NCBI RefSeq assembly: GCF_900111945.1
Contig: NZ_FOYO01000001.1
Span: 1,805,751 to 1,869,750, forward strand
DNA: 64,000 nucleotides
Direction of reading: 5' to 3'
Source of the DNA: Litoreibacter janthinus
Lineage (GTDB): Bacteria > Pseudomonadota > Alphaproteobacteria > Rhodobacterales > Rhodobacteraceae
This document shows, piece by piece, positions 55,910-64,000 of this stretch. Positions within the stretch are counted from its first letter, which is position 1; each line of letters starts with the position of its first letter. The notes under the pieces were generated by a model. That model was not told the origin of the DNA. It was given only the letters and a program-made list of their open reading frames with translations, and did not search any database. Position numbers and translations under genes: made by a program.

Positions 55910-57093
55910 ATGCCATTGTCAGATGTTCAAGTTCGCAACTTAAAGCCCCGCGAAAAGGCCTACAAAGTCTCAGATTTCGAAGGTTTATTTGTTTTGGTCA
56001 AAACTTTGGCAGTTCAAGTACCGGATGGGTGGCAAGGAGCGGCTGCTATCTATAGGCGTGTATCCCGAAGTTAGTTTGGCGCAGGCGCGTAAGGCTAAAG
56101 AGGGCGCACGTTCAAGTGTAGCGGAAGGCATCGACCCCAGCGAAGCTAAACAAGAAGCAAAGCGGTTGCGGCTTGAGGCCAAGGGCCAAACTTTCGAGAA
56201 GATTGGCGCGGCGTTTCTGGCCAAGCAACGCAAAAGAGGGGAGGTCGGTGGCTACGCTTTCCAAGACAGAATATCACCTTAATTTTGCTAACCGTGATTT
56301 TGGCCGCAAGCCTGTAACCGAAATCACCGCGCCCATGATCCTTAAAACCCTGCGCAAGGTGGAAGCTAAGGGCAATTATGAAACCGCGCACTGCCTGCGC
56401 GCCCGTATCGGATCGGTCTTTCGCTATGCGGTGGCGAGTGGCGTAGCCGAGACAGACCCGACCTATGCGCTGCGCGACGCTCTGATCCGTCCGACCCGCG
56501 TGCACCGCGCCGCCATCATCGAACCCAAGGCGCTGGGCAGGCTTATGGCCGAGATCGACGGTTTCGATGGGCAAGCGACAACGCGGATTGCCTTAAAGCT
56601 GCTCGCCATCCTCGCACAAAGGCCGGGGGAGGTCCGCAATGCCAAGTGGGAAGAATTCGATCCGCGCGAAGCCGTCTGGTCGATCCCCGCCGAAAAAATG
56701 AAGATGCGTCGAGATCACAACGTTCCGTTGCCCAAGCAGGCCTTGGCGTTGCTAGACCAGCTGCGCGCTATGAACAACGAAGGCGACTATTTGTTTCCAT
56801 CGCTGCGCACATGGACCCGTCCGATGTCTGAAAACACCCTAAACGCCGCGCTGCGCCGAATGGGCTATGCCGGCGATGAAATGACTGCCCATGGTTTTCG
56901 CGCCTCGTTCTCAATTCTCGCTAACGAAAGCGGCCTATGGAACCCTGACGCCATTGAGCGCGCCTTGGCCCATGTCGAGAAGAATGAAGTTCGTCGGGCC
57001 TATGCGCGGGGCGAGCATTGGGAGGAGAGGGTGCGGCTAGCTAGTTGGTGGGCAGACCAGTTGTTAAGTTATGAAAAGAGAGCGAAAACATGA
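55910..57093 (+). pseudogene. P4-type tyrosine integrase, frameshifted twice
   Basis: Translation from the ATG at 55910 gives MPLSDVQVRNLKPREKAYKV and on to GLFVLVK, the start of a DUF4102 integrase. The match then moves frame near 56002 (KLWQFKYRMGGKERLLSIGV) and again near 56235 (EGRSVATLSKTEYHLNFANR), continuing to 57093. The catalytic part looks complete: Arg in LAQRPGEVRN, H-x2-R in AHGFRASFSI, and the His/Tyr end LAHVEKNEVRRAYARGEHWE. Left in three frames, it would not make a full-length protein. It could be active only if a sequencing error or frameshifting is responsible. Confidence 0.85.
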
Positions 57094-58046
57094 AAGTTTG
57101 GGATAAAGAGGTACTCGTTGAAGAAATACTAAGGCGGACTCTCGAGGATCTGTATGATTGGACACCCGCAGTTCTAATGCCAGGGATCGGGCCGCAACAC
57201 CCGGAGGTCCACTTTGAATTCAAGGAAAGACTGGCGGCATACCGCTCCAACGTCAACTTGATGCTGAGCCGCAAGCCTATTGAAGAACTCAAGTCTGACT
57301 ATCTGATGAGTGTGGGAAGCACATTGAATCCACTGACAAAGCCTCACGGCATCCACTTTGAGCTCGTCAACGAGCTGAAGGGCATCAGAAAAACTCGCCC
57401 TCCTTGGTTTGGCGCGGGCTGGAGTGAACGAGCCCATCTTTTAGATGTCGACTACTGGGTCGCCGCGGCGACCGTGGAGATCAGAGAAGCGGCATTAATG
57501 CTTGTTGGCGTTGATCCCAGAAGAGCAAATTTCGAGGCACTTTTTCAAGCCTATGGTCTTGATCCGCGAACTGACGAAGTTCTCTATTTTTTGGAAGAGT
57601 ACTTTGACCTTCTCGATCGCCGGTTTGGAGAGCTCACTGAACCCCCAGTGGGCATAGCAACAGTGGAACTCTATAAATGGGTTGCAGATAGCAACCTGAA
57701 AGTATCCGTTCAATTTGAGAGGCTTGTAGAAAGGAAGCTGGGCGCTGGGCCCTATTCTGAGATTAAGTTAGGAGACAAAAATTCTCCAAAGCCCAAGGGC
57801 GGATTTCCTTTGATTGACCAAACTGAAAACATGCACGGCAATACTCGTTCCATGTTTCGGAGAGCTTTGATCGCGATGGCGATGGATAAGTACAAGATGG
57901 AGACGTCATCTGATGCGGGAAAGGTGGCCAAGGCAATTGTAGATGCCGGTGACTTAATTGGTTTTAACCTAGACAAGAAAACTATGGTCAAGGAACTCCG
58001 GGCGGGCTTTGAGCTGTATAAACGCGCCAATCGCGGCGATGATTAA
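57090..58046 (+). CDS. Uncharacterised island protein
   Basis: 318 residues, no signal or membrane span, no family recognised. It overlaps the integrase end by 4 bases and so probably shared its transcript. Features: DYWVAAATVEIREAALMLVG followed by VDPR, reminiscent of the Trp...EAA-x-L-x-x-G-x-DP segment seen in many phage- and island-borne proteins; and a charged C-terminal helical part (MAMDKYKMETSSDAGKVAKA, then GFNLDKKTMVKELRAGFELY) that could bind nucleic acid. Base use is AT-richer than the surroundings. A defence or replication role is possible but unsupported. Confidence 0.7.
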   Translation: MKVWDKEVLVEEILRRTLEDLYDWTPAVLMPGIGPQHPEVHFEFKERLAAYRSNVNLMLSRKPIEELKSDYLMSVGSTLNPLTKPHGIHFELVNELKGIRKTRPPWFGAGWSERAHLLDVDYWVAAATVEIREAALMLVGVDPRRANFEALFQAYGLDPRTDEVLYFLEEYFDLLDRRFGELTEPPVGIATVELYKWVADSNLKVSVQFERLVERKLGAGPYSEIKLGDKNSPKPKGGFPLIDQTENMHGNTRSMFRRALIAMAMDKYKMETSSDAGKVAKAIVDAGDLIGFNLDKKTMVKELRAGFELYKRANRGDD

Positions 58047-58172
58047 TCGTCAATGTGTGATGGAAATATTGATTACTGTATAAATTCAACAGCTTATTTT
58101 TTTATTTTGACCACCAAGTTTTCAGTCGAACTTCAATGATCTTGATCGCATCGCAAAAGATGAGGTTACATC

Positions 58173-58382
58173 ATGATAGACAACAATCACTTCCCACGAA
58201 CAGGCTTCGTCCGGCTTTCTCAGATACTAGCGCCGGGGGGGCCGATTCCGGTGTCGAAATCGACGTGGTGGCAAGGTGTCAAAGATGGACGGTTTCCACG
58301 ACCTCAGAAATTGGGACCACGGACGACTGTCTGGAAGGTAGAGGACATTCGCGCGCTATTTGAGGGGCAGGCGGGTGAGTAA
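58173..58382 (+). CDS. AlpA-like helix-turn-helix protein
   Basis: 69 residues with the AlpA fold: FVRLSQILAPGGPIPVSKST, then WWQGVKDGRFPRPQKLGPRT and the C-terminal VWKVEDIRALFEG. AlpA proteins are small DNA-binding activators or excision factors in phages and islands, often next to recombinases. Its stop region overlaps the GTG start of the next gene by 8 bases. No strong ribosome site was noted before its ATG. Confidence 0.88.
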   Translation: MIDNNHFPRTGFVRLSQILAPGGPIPVSKSTWWQGVKDGRFPRPQKLGPRTTVWKVEDIRALFEGQAGE

Positions 58383-58800
58383 ACGCGCAAACCCGATGGC
58401 GGTGAAGTCGGCACTGACTTATGATGTTTCAGAAGCCGCCAAGGCGCTAGGTAAATCCCCTGCGACAATCCGAAATTGGATCAAGGACGGTTTGCCCGTC
58501 ATGGCAAGGCAAAAGCCGTGTCTGATTTCAGGCGAGGCTATCCGAAACTACCTCAGAGCTAAATACCGCAAAGCCAAGTCGCAGCTATCACATGATGAGC
58601 TGTATTGCCTGTCCTGCCGGGCTGGGCGAAAGCCCGTCAGACTGACGGTTGAGGTGATCCCGAATAACACCAAAACAACTCGCCTTAGGGGGCGGTGTGA
58701 GTGCTGTGGGGCCGTTTCAACCCGTATCATTTCGAACTCCAAAGCCCACGCATTTGCCCAAACCTTCGACTTCAAAGAAGGCGAGAACAGAGATGCCTAA
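58375..58800 (+). CDS. HTH protein with C-terminal cysteine cluster
   Basis: About 141 residues from a GTG at 58375 (alternative ATG at 58396). The first half has a MerR-like recognition helix: YDVSEAAKALGKSPATIRNW then IKDGLPVMARQKPCLISGEA. The second half has ELYCLSCRAGRKPVRLTVEV and RGRCECCGAVSTRIISN, giving C-x2-C and C-x-C-C sets suited to a zinc ribbon. It overlaps AlpA by 8 bases and the recombinase by 8. I infer a DNA-binding partner of the recombinase; I cannot name a family. Confidence 0.72.
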   Translation: MSKRANPMAVKSALTYDVSEAAKALGKSPATIRNWIKDGLPVMARQKPCLISGEAIRNYLRAKYRKAKSQLSHDELYCLSCRAGRKPVRLTVEVIPNNTKTTRLRGRCECCGAVSTRIISNSKAHAFAQTFDFKEGENRDA

Positions 58801-59875
58801 CAGATACCACAACCTCCCACCTAAATTGACACTTACACAGGAGCGCCCATCCATGCGCAAATTCAATGAAGAGAACGAACGCATCAAACGACGCTATTTG
58901 CAGTACCTCAAGGCTGCCAAGCGCAAGGATTCCAGCACGGTTCTGAAAGCGGCTGAAGGCATATTGCGATTTGAATCCAGCACAGGTTTTGCCAGCTTCA
59001 AACGCTTTCGCATCGAGCAAGCCGTCAAATTTCAGGAACGGTTGAACGAGGAAGTGAGTAAGACGACTGGCCAGCCTCTGTCCAAGTCATCTATTCGCAG
59101 CATCTTGGCCGCTAACAAAGACCTGTTCTTTTGGTTGGCAGGGGAAAGCGGTTATAAGAGCCGCATCCGCCATTCTGATGCAGATTACTTCAACATGGAC
59201 GCCAAGGGAGCTCGTGTTGCCGGCACTTCTCGAGAAACTCCATATCCGTCAATGGAGATGGCGCGTCATGCATTTTCCTACATGCCTGAGGTCACCGACA
59301 TTGATCGCCGCAACAAAGCTCTCTTTGCATTTCTGATGCTGACGGGCGCGCGGGACGGGGCGGTGGCGTCCTTGCGTCTGAACCATATCAACATGTTCGA
59401 TAAGTGCGTTTATCAGGACGCGCGGGAGGTGAAGACTAAGGCCTCTAAATCGATCACTACATATTTTTTGCCGATCGATACTGACTATCTGACTTGCCTC
59501 AAAGCTTGGGTCGTGTATCTCAAAGAGGTCGCGCTGTTTGGCCCCGACGATCCACTGATTCCACCGCTCAAGATCGAGCCCGTTGAGGGAGAGTTCCAAG
59601 TAGTTGGCTTTGAACGCCACATCTATAAAAACGCCAACGCCATCCGCGCTGTGATCAAAGAGGCTTTCCGGCGAGCCGATTTACCGCCATTCACCCCTCA
59701 CGCTTTCCGCAAGAGCTTGGTGAAGTGGGCGGATACCGCATACCCGACACGCGAGGCGTTCAAGGCCTTCTCGCAAAACATCGGTCATTCTAGCGAGGTC
59801 ACGACAATTAGTGCTTATTGCCCGGTCTCGATTGAGAGGCAGGGCGAGTTGATTAAGTCGCCACGCAAAGCTTGA
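58793..59875 (+). CDS. Tyrosine recombinase/site-specific integrase
   Basis: About 360 residues. N-terminal SAM-like helical domain with KAAKRKDSSTVLKAAEGILR and SKSSIRSILAANKDLFFWLA; catalytic domain with first Arg in LMLTGARDGAVASLRLNHIN, H-x2-R in TPHAFRKSLVKWADTAYPTR, and His/Tyr in NIGHSSEVTTISAYCPV. All six core residues appear present, so it looks active, unlike the upstream integrase. The ATG at 58793 overlaps the stop of the HTH/zinc gene by 8 bases, showing coupled translation. It may move a small element of its own or aid the island. Confidence 0.87.
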   Translation: MPNRYHNLPPKLTLTQERPSMRKFNEENERIKRRYLQYLKAAKRKDSSTVLKAAEGILRFESSTGFASFKRFRIEQAVKFQERLNEEVSKTTGQPLSKSSIRSILAANKDLFFWLAGESGYKSRIRHSDADYFNMDAKGARVAGTSRETPYPSMEMARHAFSYMPEVTDIDRRNKALFAFLMLTGARDGAVASLRLNHINMFDKCVYQDAREVKTKASKSITTYFLPIDTDYLTCLKAWVVYLKEVALFGPDDPLIPPLKIEPVEGEFQVVGFERHIYKNANAIRAVIKEAFRRADLPPFTPHAFRKSLVKWADTAYPTREAFKAFSQNIGHSSEVTTISAYCPVSIERQGELIKSPRKA

Positions 59876-60397
59876 TTGCGATTGTTTCCATCCGGGACAA
59901 ATCTTACTCTTGGTGACCTGAGCACCGATAAGATGGCGGAGAGCGGCCATTCGCTGCATTTCGCACATGGGACTTCTTTGTGGGACTCAACCGCCGTTCA
60001 GTGGATTGTCATCAAGGTCCGCTTTGTTTGGTTCGCGGCGGCAGCGAGAAACACCACGTTCGGGAACCCGACTTTCTCTGCGGCTATGATGCGCCCTGAC
60101 CGCGTCAGTGCAAGCTGAAATTCATATGAGACTTTTGCCGGATTGAAGTTTGAATTGGCGCACATTGACTTCGAGTTGATGGTGACGACGTCCAAGCCTT
60201 TCATCAGCTGTCGCCATAGAAGAAGCTGGCTTTGCCACTTTGTGTACCCAGGCGAGTTATGAACCAAGCGCTGGCGACGCATAGTGTGGTGTTGAACTCC
60301 AGTCTATTAGACATGGTTGGCTCCAGAGGTGCTAAAACCAATCATTTGCCTGTCCAAGATAGCATATGACCATATAAGAGCGGAGTTGGCGCAAGTT
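59876..60397. other. Intergenic stretch, right edge of the island
   Basis: About 520 bases with no convincing gene. A minus-strand frame at 59998-60282 encodes 94 residues with no recognisable sequence and no ribosome site, so it is not called. It may be a remnant. The control region of the LysR gene must lie at its right end. Confidence 0.5.
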
Positions 60398-61366
60398 ATG
60401 AACGCGGAGGTAGCGCAAATTTTGCGAAAGGGTTTTCAACAGGGGATCACACTTCGGCACTTGCGTGCTCTTGTTGCGTTGTCGGATCTGAAACTGGTCG
60501 CGCGGGTTTCTGAAGCGCTTGGGGTGACGCAGCCAGCGGTGTCAAAACAAATTGCCGAGTTGGAAAAGATCGTTGGCGTGCCCGTCGTGACCAGGGATCG
60601 CAACAGGCTTTACCTGACGCCAATTGGCACGAGGCTTGCTGAACATGCGCGTCAGGCGCTTGGGCAACTTGATCGCGCCGCCTTTGATATCGAGGCGATG
60701 ACAAGCGGTGTCTCGGGCTCTGTTGCGGTTGGTGTCGTCAGTTCCGTTGCGCCGACACTCCTGCCCAGCACGATTTCCTTGTTCAAGCGCAGCACACCAC
60801 AGGCAAACGTTTCGGTCTCCGAAGGACATTTTGTCGAACTATTGCCGCAACTTGAAGCTGGCGCACTGGATCTGTTGATTGCGCGGGTTTGGCAGCCTCA
60901 AGAATTGGCTGGTATTGATCAAATGGCTTTATTCTCTGAACCAGTCGTCGTTGTCGCGGGGCGAGATCATCAGCTTGCACAAGGGACGAGCGTCGAATGG
61001 GCGGATGTTGCAAATTTCCCTTGGATACTACCGAAACCAAACTCGGTCGCCAGACAAGCCGTGGATGCGCTTTTTGCCGCAAATGGATTATCGCCGCCCA
61101 CGAACACAGTTTCATCCTTGTCACTGGCGCTGAATACCGAACTATTACGAGCCATGCCCGCTCTTGGGCTGCTGCCACAGCGGCTGGCGCAGACGCAGGC
61201 TGGGCGCGGCGAGTTGGTCACGCTGCCGCTGGATACGCATGATTTGCTTTCAGAGGTGCGGTGTTTCTGGCGAACAGATCAGATTGCACAGAATGCGGCG
61301 CTTGTCTTGTTCCTGAAGTGCCTGGAACATGCGACGCAAGATATCAATACCATTCCATTCGGTTAG
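60398..61366 (+). CDS. LysR-family transcriptional regulator
   Basis: 322 residues from the ATG at 60398. Winged helix with LRALVALSDLKLVARVSEAL and GVTQPAVSKQIAELEKIVGV; effector domain from about residue 100 (SGSVAVGVVSSVAPTLLPST). It resembles the PcaQ/GbpR branch, regulators of aromatic or galactose catabolism, but the match is general. The same-strand amidase gene begins 117 bases after its stop, so it may activate the amidase and TRAP genes. A longer frame from 60317 is less likely. Confidence 0.9.
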   Translation: MNAEVAQILRKGFQQGITLRHLRALVALSDLKLVARVSEALGVTQPAVSKQIAELEKIVGVPVVTRDRNRLYLTPIGTRLAEHARQALGQLDRAAFDIEAMTSGVSGSVAVGVVSSVAPTLLPSTISLFKRSTPQANVSVSEGHFVELLPQLEAGALDLLIARVWQPQELAGIDQMALFSEPVVVVAGRDHQLAQGTSVEWADVANFPWILPKPNSVARQAVDALFAANGLSPPTNTVSSLSLALNTELLRAMPALGLLPQRLAQTQAGRGELVTLPLDTHDLLSEVRCFWRTDQIAQNAALVLFLKCLEHATQDINTIPFG

Positions 61367-61483
61367 GGTTTCCGACATATTTTTCATTATTAATTGCCAA
61401 GATCATCTCTTAGCTTAACCAAACACACGGTTTGGGAGGGCTATTGTGTCTATTAGTCTCAAGTTAATGAATCGTGCGCGCTC

Positions 61484-63013
61484 GTGAGCGGCTCCAAGCT
61501 TTGCGCGCTCTCCGCTGGTGAGGTTCTAGCCGCTTTTGCGGCCAAATCCCTAACGCCGAGCGAATATCTGGCAGCGTGCCTAGAGCAGATAACACAGTTC
61601 AATCCTAAAATTAATGCCTTGGCGGCGATGGACGTCGAAGGAGCTGTTGTCCGTGCCGAAGAGGCGACACGGCGCTGGCAGTCTGACACACCCATGGGGC
61701 CGCTGGATGGTCTGCCAATTGGTGTCAAAGATTTGCAGGACACGAAGGGATTGCTGACCACGCATGGCAGCATCCGCGCAAGGGGGCATGTGCCTAACGA
61801 TGATATGCCAATGGTCGCACGCCTGCGCGCGGCGGGCGCCATTATTTTTGCCAAGACAAACGTTCCCGAGGTGGGGGCCGGAGGAAACAGTCGTAATCCC
61901 GTCTGGGGTGCGACAGGCAACCCGTTTGATGCCAATTTGATTGCGGGTGGCTCGTCGGGTGGCTCGGCCGCGGCGCTGGCGGCCAACTTGCTGCCGCTGT
62001 GCACCGGCTCTGATACGGGCGGCTCGCTCCGGATGCCCGCGGCCCTTTGCGGCATCGTTGGCTATCGCCCGTCAGTTGGTGTGATCGCCCACCCAACGCG
62101 CCCCTTGGGGTGGTCAGGGATTTCGGTGTTGGGTCCAATGGCGCGTACAATGGATGACCTGACGTTGATGCTAGGGGTTTGTCAGGGGCATGATTGGGAC
62201 GATCCTTTGTCCGTTTCTTCAGTGCCGGATCGCTTCGAAGCATTGCCTCCAGTGTCCCTGAAAGACCTGCGTGTAGGATTCAGCGAAGATTTTGGTGGCG
62301 CCCCTGTCGAACCGACCATCCGCCAGACATTTCGTGCCCGCCTTGATCTGCTGCGCCCGCACGTCAAAGAATGCCGCCTTGTTGACCTCAATCTTGGTGA
62401 TATGGATCGCTGCTTTGATGTACTGCGGGCCGAAAGCTTTGGCGCAGCCTTTGGCGCGGGTGTCCAAGAAGACCCCGACGGCTTCGGCCCGCATATCAAA
62501 GAGAATGTTGCGCTCGGTCAGACCATGTCCCTGGCGGATCGCGGTTGGGCGCACAATGAGCAGACTCACATTCTGCGCCGTTTCAACGCGCTGATGCGCG
62601 AAGTTGATGTGATTGTGCTGCCGACATCGCCGGTGTCACCCTTTGCGTGGACCCAATCACACCCTGCCCGGATCGACGGGCAGGACATGGACATCTACTA
62701 TCGCTGGCTGGCGCTGTGCTATCGCGGTTCGCTTAGCGGGGGGCCTGCGATTACGCTGCCTTGCGGACGCGATGCTTTTGGCATGCCCTTTGGACTCCAG
62801 ATGCTAGCAGCGGTGCGAGGCGACGAACAGCTTCTCAGCGCAGCAAAGGCCATCGAAGGTCTGTTTGCTGCCGAAGCAGAAACGGCACGCCCCTTGGCCG
62901 ATATGAAGACCCTTGCCCTTTCGAAGATCGATCTGCGGTCGATCGTGACGCACCCGCCGATCCTAGCCGAATCCGGGCAATCGGCGCGCGCGTCCCTGCA
63001 AACGGCGGTGTAG
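61484..63013 (+). CDS. Amidase signature-family hydrolase
   Basis: 509 residues with the complete Ser-cisSer-Lys triad: Lys in GLPIGVKDLQDTKG, Sers in GGSSGGSAAALAAN and CTGSDTGGSLRMPAALCGIV. It hydrolyses a C-N bond of an amide or related substrate. It starts with GTG at 61484, with no strong ribosome site. A TRAP permease gene starts 4 bases after its stop, so the amidase probably acts on the transported compound. GatA is unlikely because no gatB or gatC is adjacent. Confidence 0.92.
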   Translation: MSGSKLCALSAGEVLAAFAAKSLTPSEYLAACLEQITQFNPKINALAAMDVEGAVVRAEEATRRWQSDTPMGPLDGLPIGVKDLQDTKGLLTTHGSIRARGHVPNDDMPMVARLRAAGAIIFAKTNVPEVGAGGNSRNPVWGATGNPFDANLIAGGSSGGSAAALAANLLPLCTGSDTGGSLRMPAALCGIVGYRPSVGVIAHPTRPLGWSGISVLGPMARTMDDLTLMLGVCQGHDWDDPLSVSSVPDRFEALPPVSLKDLRVGFSEDFGGAPVEPTIRQTFRARLDLLRPHVKECRLVDLNLGDMDRCFDVLRAESFGAAFGAGVQEDPDGFGPHIKENVALGQTMSLADRGWAHNEQTHILRRFNALMREVDVIVLPTSPVSPFAWTQSHPARIDGQDMDIYYRWLALCYRGSLSGGPAITLPCGRDAFGMPFGLQMLAAVRGDEQLLSAAKAIEGLFAAEAETARPLADMKTLALSKIDLRSIVTHPPILAESGQSARASLQTAV

Positions 63014-63017
63014 CGTG

Positions 63018-64000
63018 ATGTGGTATATTCCGATAGTTTTCATCATCCTGCTGATCAGTGGCACGGCCTTTGCCTATCTCATGGGGGCGGTCTCGGTCCT
63101 GACGTTTGTCGCCGTTGATAAAACCCAGTTTCTGTCGGTTCTGCCGCAGCGCATCTTTGCACAGCTCGACGTTTTTGCCTTCATGGCAATGCCGCTGTTT
63201 ATCCTGACGGCCGAGATTATGAGCCGCGCCGGTGTTACGCGCAGCCTGATCGACTTTGCCATGTCCGTCGTGGGCCGGTTCCGGGGAGGCCTTGGGCACG
63301 TCAATATCCTCACCAGCGTATTCTTCGCGGGCATCTCCGGATCCGCCATTGCCGATAGTGCCGCCTTGTCGCGCACATTCGTGCCCGAGATGAAGGCACG
63401 CGGCTATGATCCTTACTACGCGGGGGCGATCACAGCAGCTTCTTCCATGATAGGGCCGATCATTCCACCCTCGATCATCATGATCATCTACGGTGGACTG
63501 ACCGGCTCCTCCGTCGCGGCCCTGTTCGTCGCTGGGGTTGTGCCGGGGCTGTTGCTCGCTGCCGCGCTCATGGGGTTGAATGCGATTATTGCGCAAGTCA
63601 AAGGCCATCCGGGCGGCGAGTCAGATGACCTCCCGCGGTTCGTGCCAAGCTTGCTGAATGCAGCGCCCGCCTTGTGCCTGCCGATTGTTATCCTTGGCTC
63701 TCTGGTCTTCGGGTTGGCCACACCAACCGAAGGGTCGGCCATCGCCGTGTTTTTCGCGCTCGTGGCGGGCCAATTCTACAAGGGCCTAAGCTGGCGCATG
63801 ATCGTTGATGCGATTGAGGCCACGGCAAAAATGACCGGAACGATCTTTATCATTCTCGCTGCGATTTCGGTGCTGGGCTATCTGGCGGGGCAGCTTGGGT
63901 GGTCTCAGGCGCTGGCAAATTGGGTGGAGTCCTTCGGGCTGACAGGTACGAAATACCTGTTTTTCCTAGTGATCATCTTCCTGATTGCGGGAATGTTCAT
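63018..64000 (+). CDS. TRAP transporter large permease (DctM), incomplete at the window end
   Basis: 327 codons are visible and the gene runs off the window; DctM proteins have about 425. It starts MWYIPIVFIILLISGTAFAY and has the DctM core FAGISGSAIADSAALSRTFV and SMIGPIIPPSIIMIIYGG. It is the membrane transport subunit of a tripartite ATP-independent importer for organic acids, using a periplasmic binding protein (DctP) and small permease (DctQ), which are not visible here and may lie beyond the edge. A GTG at 63015 is also possible as start. Confidence 0.92.
   Translation, partial: MWYIPIVFIILLISGTAFAYLMGAVSVLTFVAVDKTQFLSVLPQRIFAQLDVFAFMAMPLFILTAEIMSRAGVTRSLIDFAMSVVGRFRGGLGHVNILTSVFFAGISGSAIADSAALSRTFVPEMKARGYDPYYAGAITAASSMIGPIIPPSIIMIIYGGLTGSSVAALFVAGVVPGLLLAAALMGLNAIIAQVKGHPGGESDDLPRFVPSLLNAAPALCLPIVILGSLVFGLATPTEGSAIAVFFALVAGQFYKGLSWRMIVDAIEATAKMTGTIFIILAAISVLGYLAGQLGWSQALANWVESFGLTGTKYLFFLVIIFLIAGMF

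Larger units (their letters stand above)
55744..59875 (+). mobile_element. Degraded genomic-island remnant at tRNA-Thr
   Basis: From the tRNA 3' end the region carries a P4-type integrase broken by two frameshifts, an unknown cargo gene overlapping it, an AlpA-like regulator, an HTH/zinc protein, and a second, intact tyrosine recombinase. The genes read the same way and are less GC-rich than the flanks. No second copy of the tRNA 3' end was found to the right, so the right boundary is uncertain; 59875 is only the last gene end. Confidence 0.7.

Noticed and set aside
59998..60282. 94-codon minus-strand frame right of the island
   Set aside because: No family, ribosome site or operon context; may be chance or a remnant.
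55744..60397. Right attachment site duplicating the tRNA-Thr 3' end
   Set aside because: I looked for a second copy of the tRNA end in this stretch and saw none, so no att pair is claimed.
61484..63013. GatA of the Glu-tRNA amidotransferase
   Set aside because: No gatB or gatC beside it, and it is linked to a TRAP transporter.

Overview
The window reads as a stretch of chromosome from an alphaproteobacterium of the Rhodobacterales (Roseobacter-type). The grounds are the block DUF177-rpmF-plsX-fabH-ihfA-merR-tRNA-Pro, a GapR-type nucleoid protein, a ccmABCD heme-export operon beside an AcnA aconitase, a two-domain dCTP deaminase, SdhE, and many tightly packed solute-transport and acyl-CoA genes. 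Genes are dense, mostly GC-rich, and often overlap by 1-11 bases. No rRNA, complete insertion sequence or CRISPR array is visible.

Layout. 1-9.8 kb: the tail of a GntR/FCD regulator, a LysR regulator, and a divergent operon for a peptide/opine-type ABC importer (binding protein, two permeases, fused double ATPase). The operon continues into a TerC/DUF475 membrane protein, an RraA-family protein and a 2-oxoglutarate semialdehyde-type dehydrogenase, so uptake is probably tied to catabolism ending at 2-oxoglutarate. 9.9-20 kb: housekeeping, with dCTP deaminase, tRNA-Pro(GGG), a MerR-like regulator carrying an in-frame hexanucleotide repeat, IHF-alpha, fatty-acid and phospholipid initiation, L32, BamE, an ornithine-lipid acyltransferase, an ABC-F ATPase and an Ldh-type dehydrogenase. 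20-24 kb: small transport, SDR, lipoprotein and cytochrome c genes.

23.6-28.6 kb is accessory. An AT-rich gene with a zinc ribbon and a HEPN-like R-x4-H motif sits directly behind parE. Behind it lies a tandem duplication of about 1 kb that has left a pair of small lipoprotein genes, a broken parE 5' fragment, a broken pilin fragment and one intact Flp-like pilin gene. 28.9-42.4 kb: MATE and DedA membrane proteins, sulfotransferase, aspartate aminotransferase, an XRE regulator with sdhE, a MarR regulator, ccmABCD (including a 57-residue CcmD) and aconitase.

42.4-54.6 kb: a long minus-strand operon holds an acyl-CoA dehydrogenase, dienelactone hydrolase, DUF442 protein, a three-polypeptide nitrile hydratase/thiocyanate hydrolase-like enzyme, an EamA exporter and an LpxL-type acyltransferase. 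Facing it are an APH-type kinase and a FadJ-like beta-oxidation enzyme, which together resemble a 4-hydroxyacyl-CoA pathway. 55.7-59.9 kb: a degraded element at tRNA-Thr(TGT), with a twice-frameshifted integrase, an unknown cargo gene, and an overlapping set of AlpA-like, HTH/zinc and tyrosine-recombinase genes. 60.4-64 kb: a LysR regulator, an amidase and a TRAP large permease that runs off the end of the window.

All functional calls are by motif and family recognition from the sequence. No database search was run.
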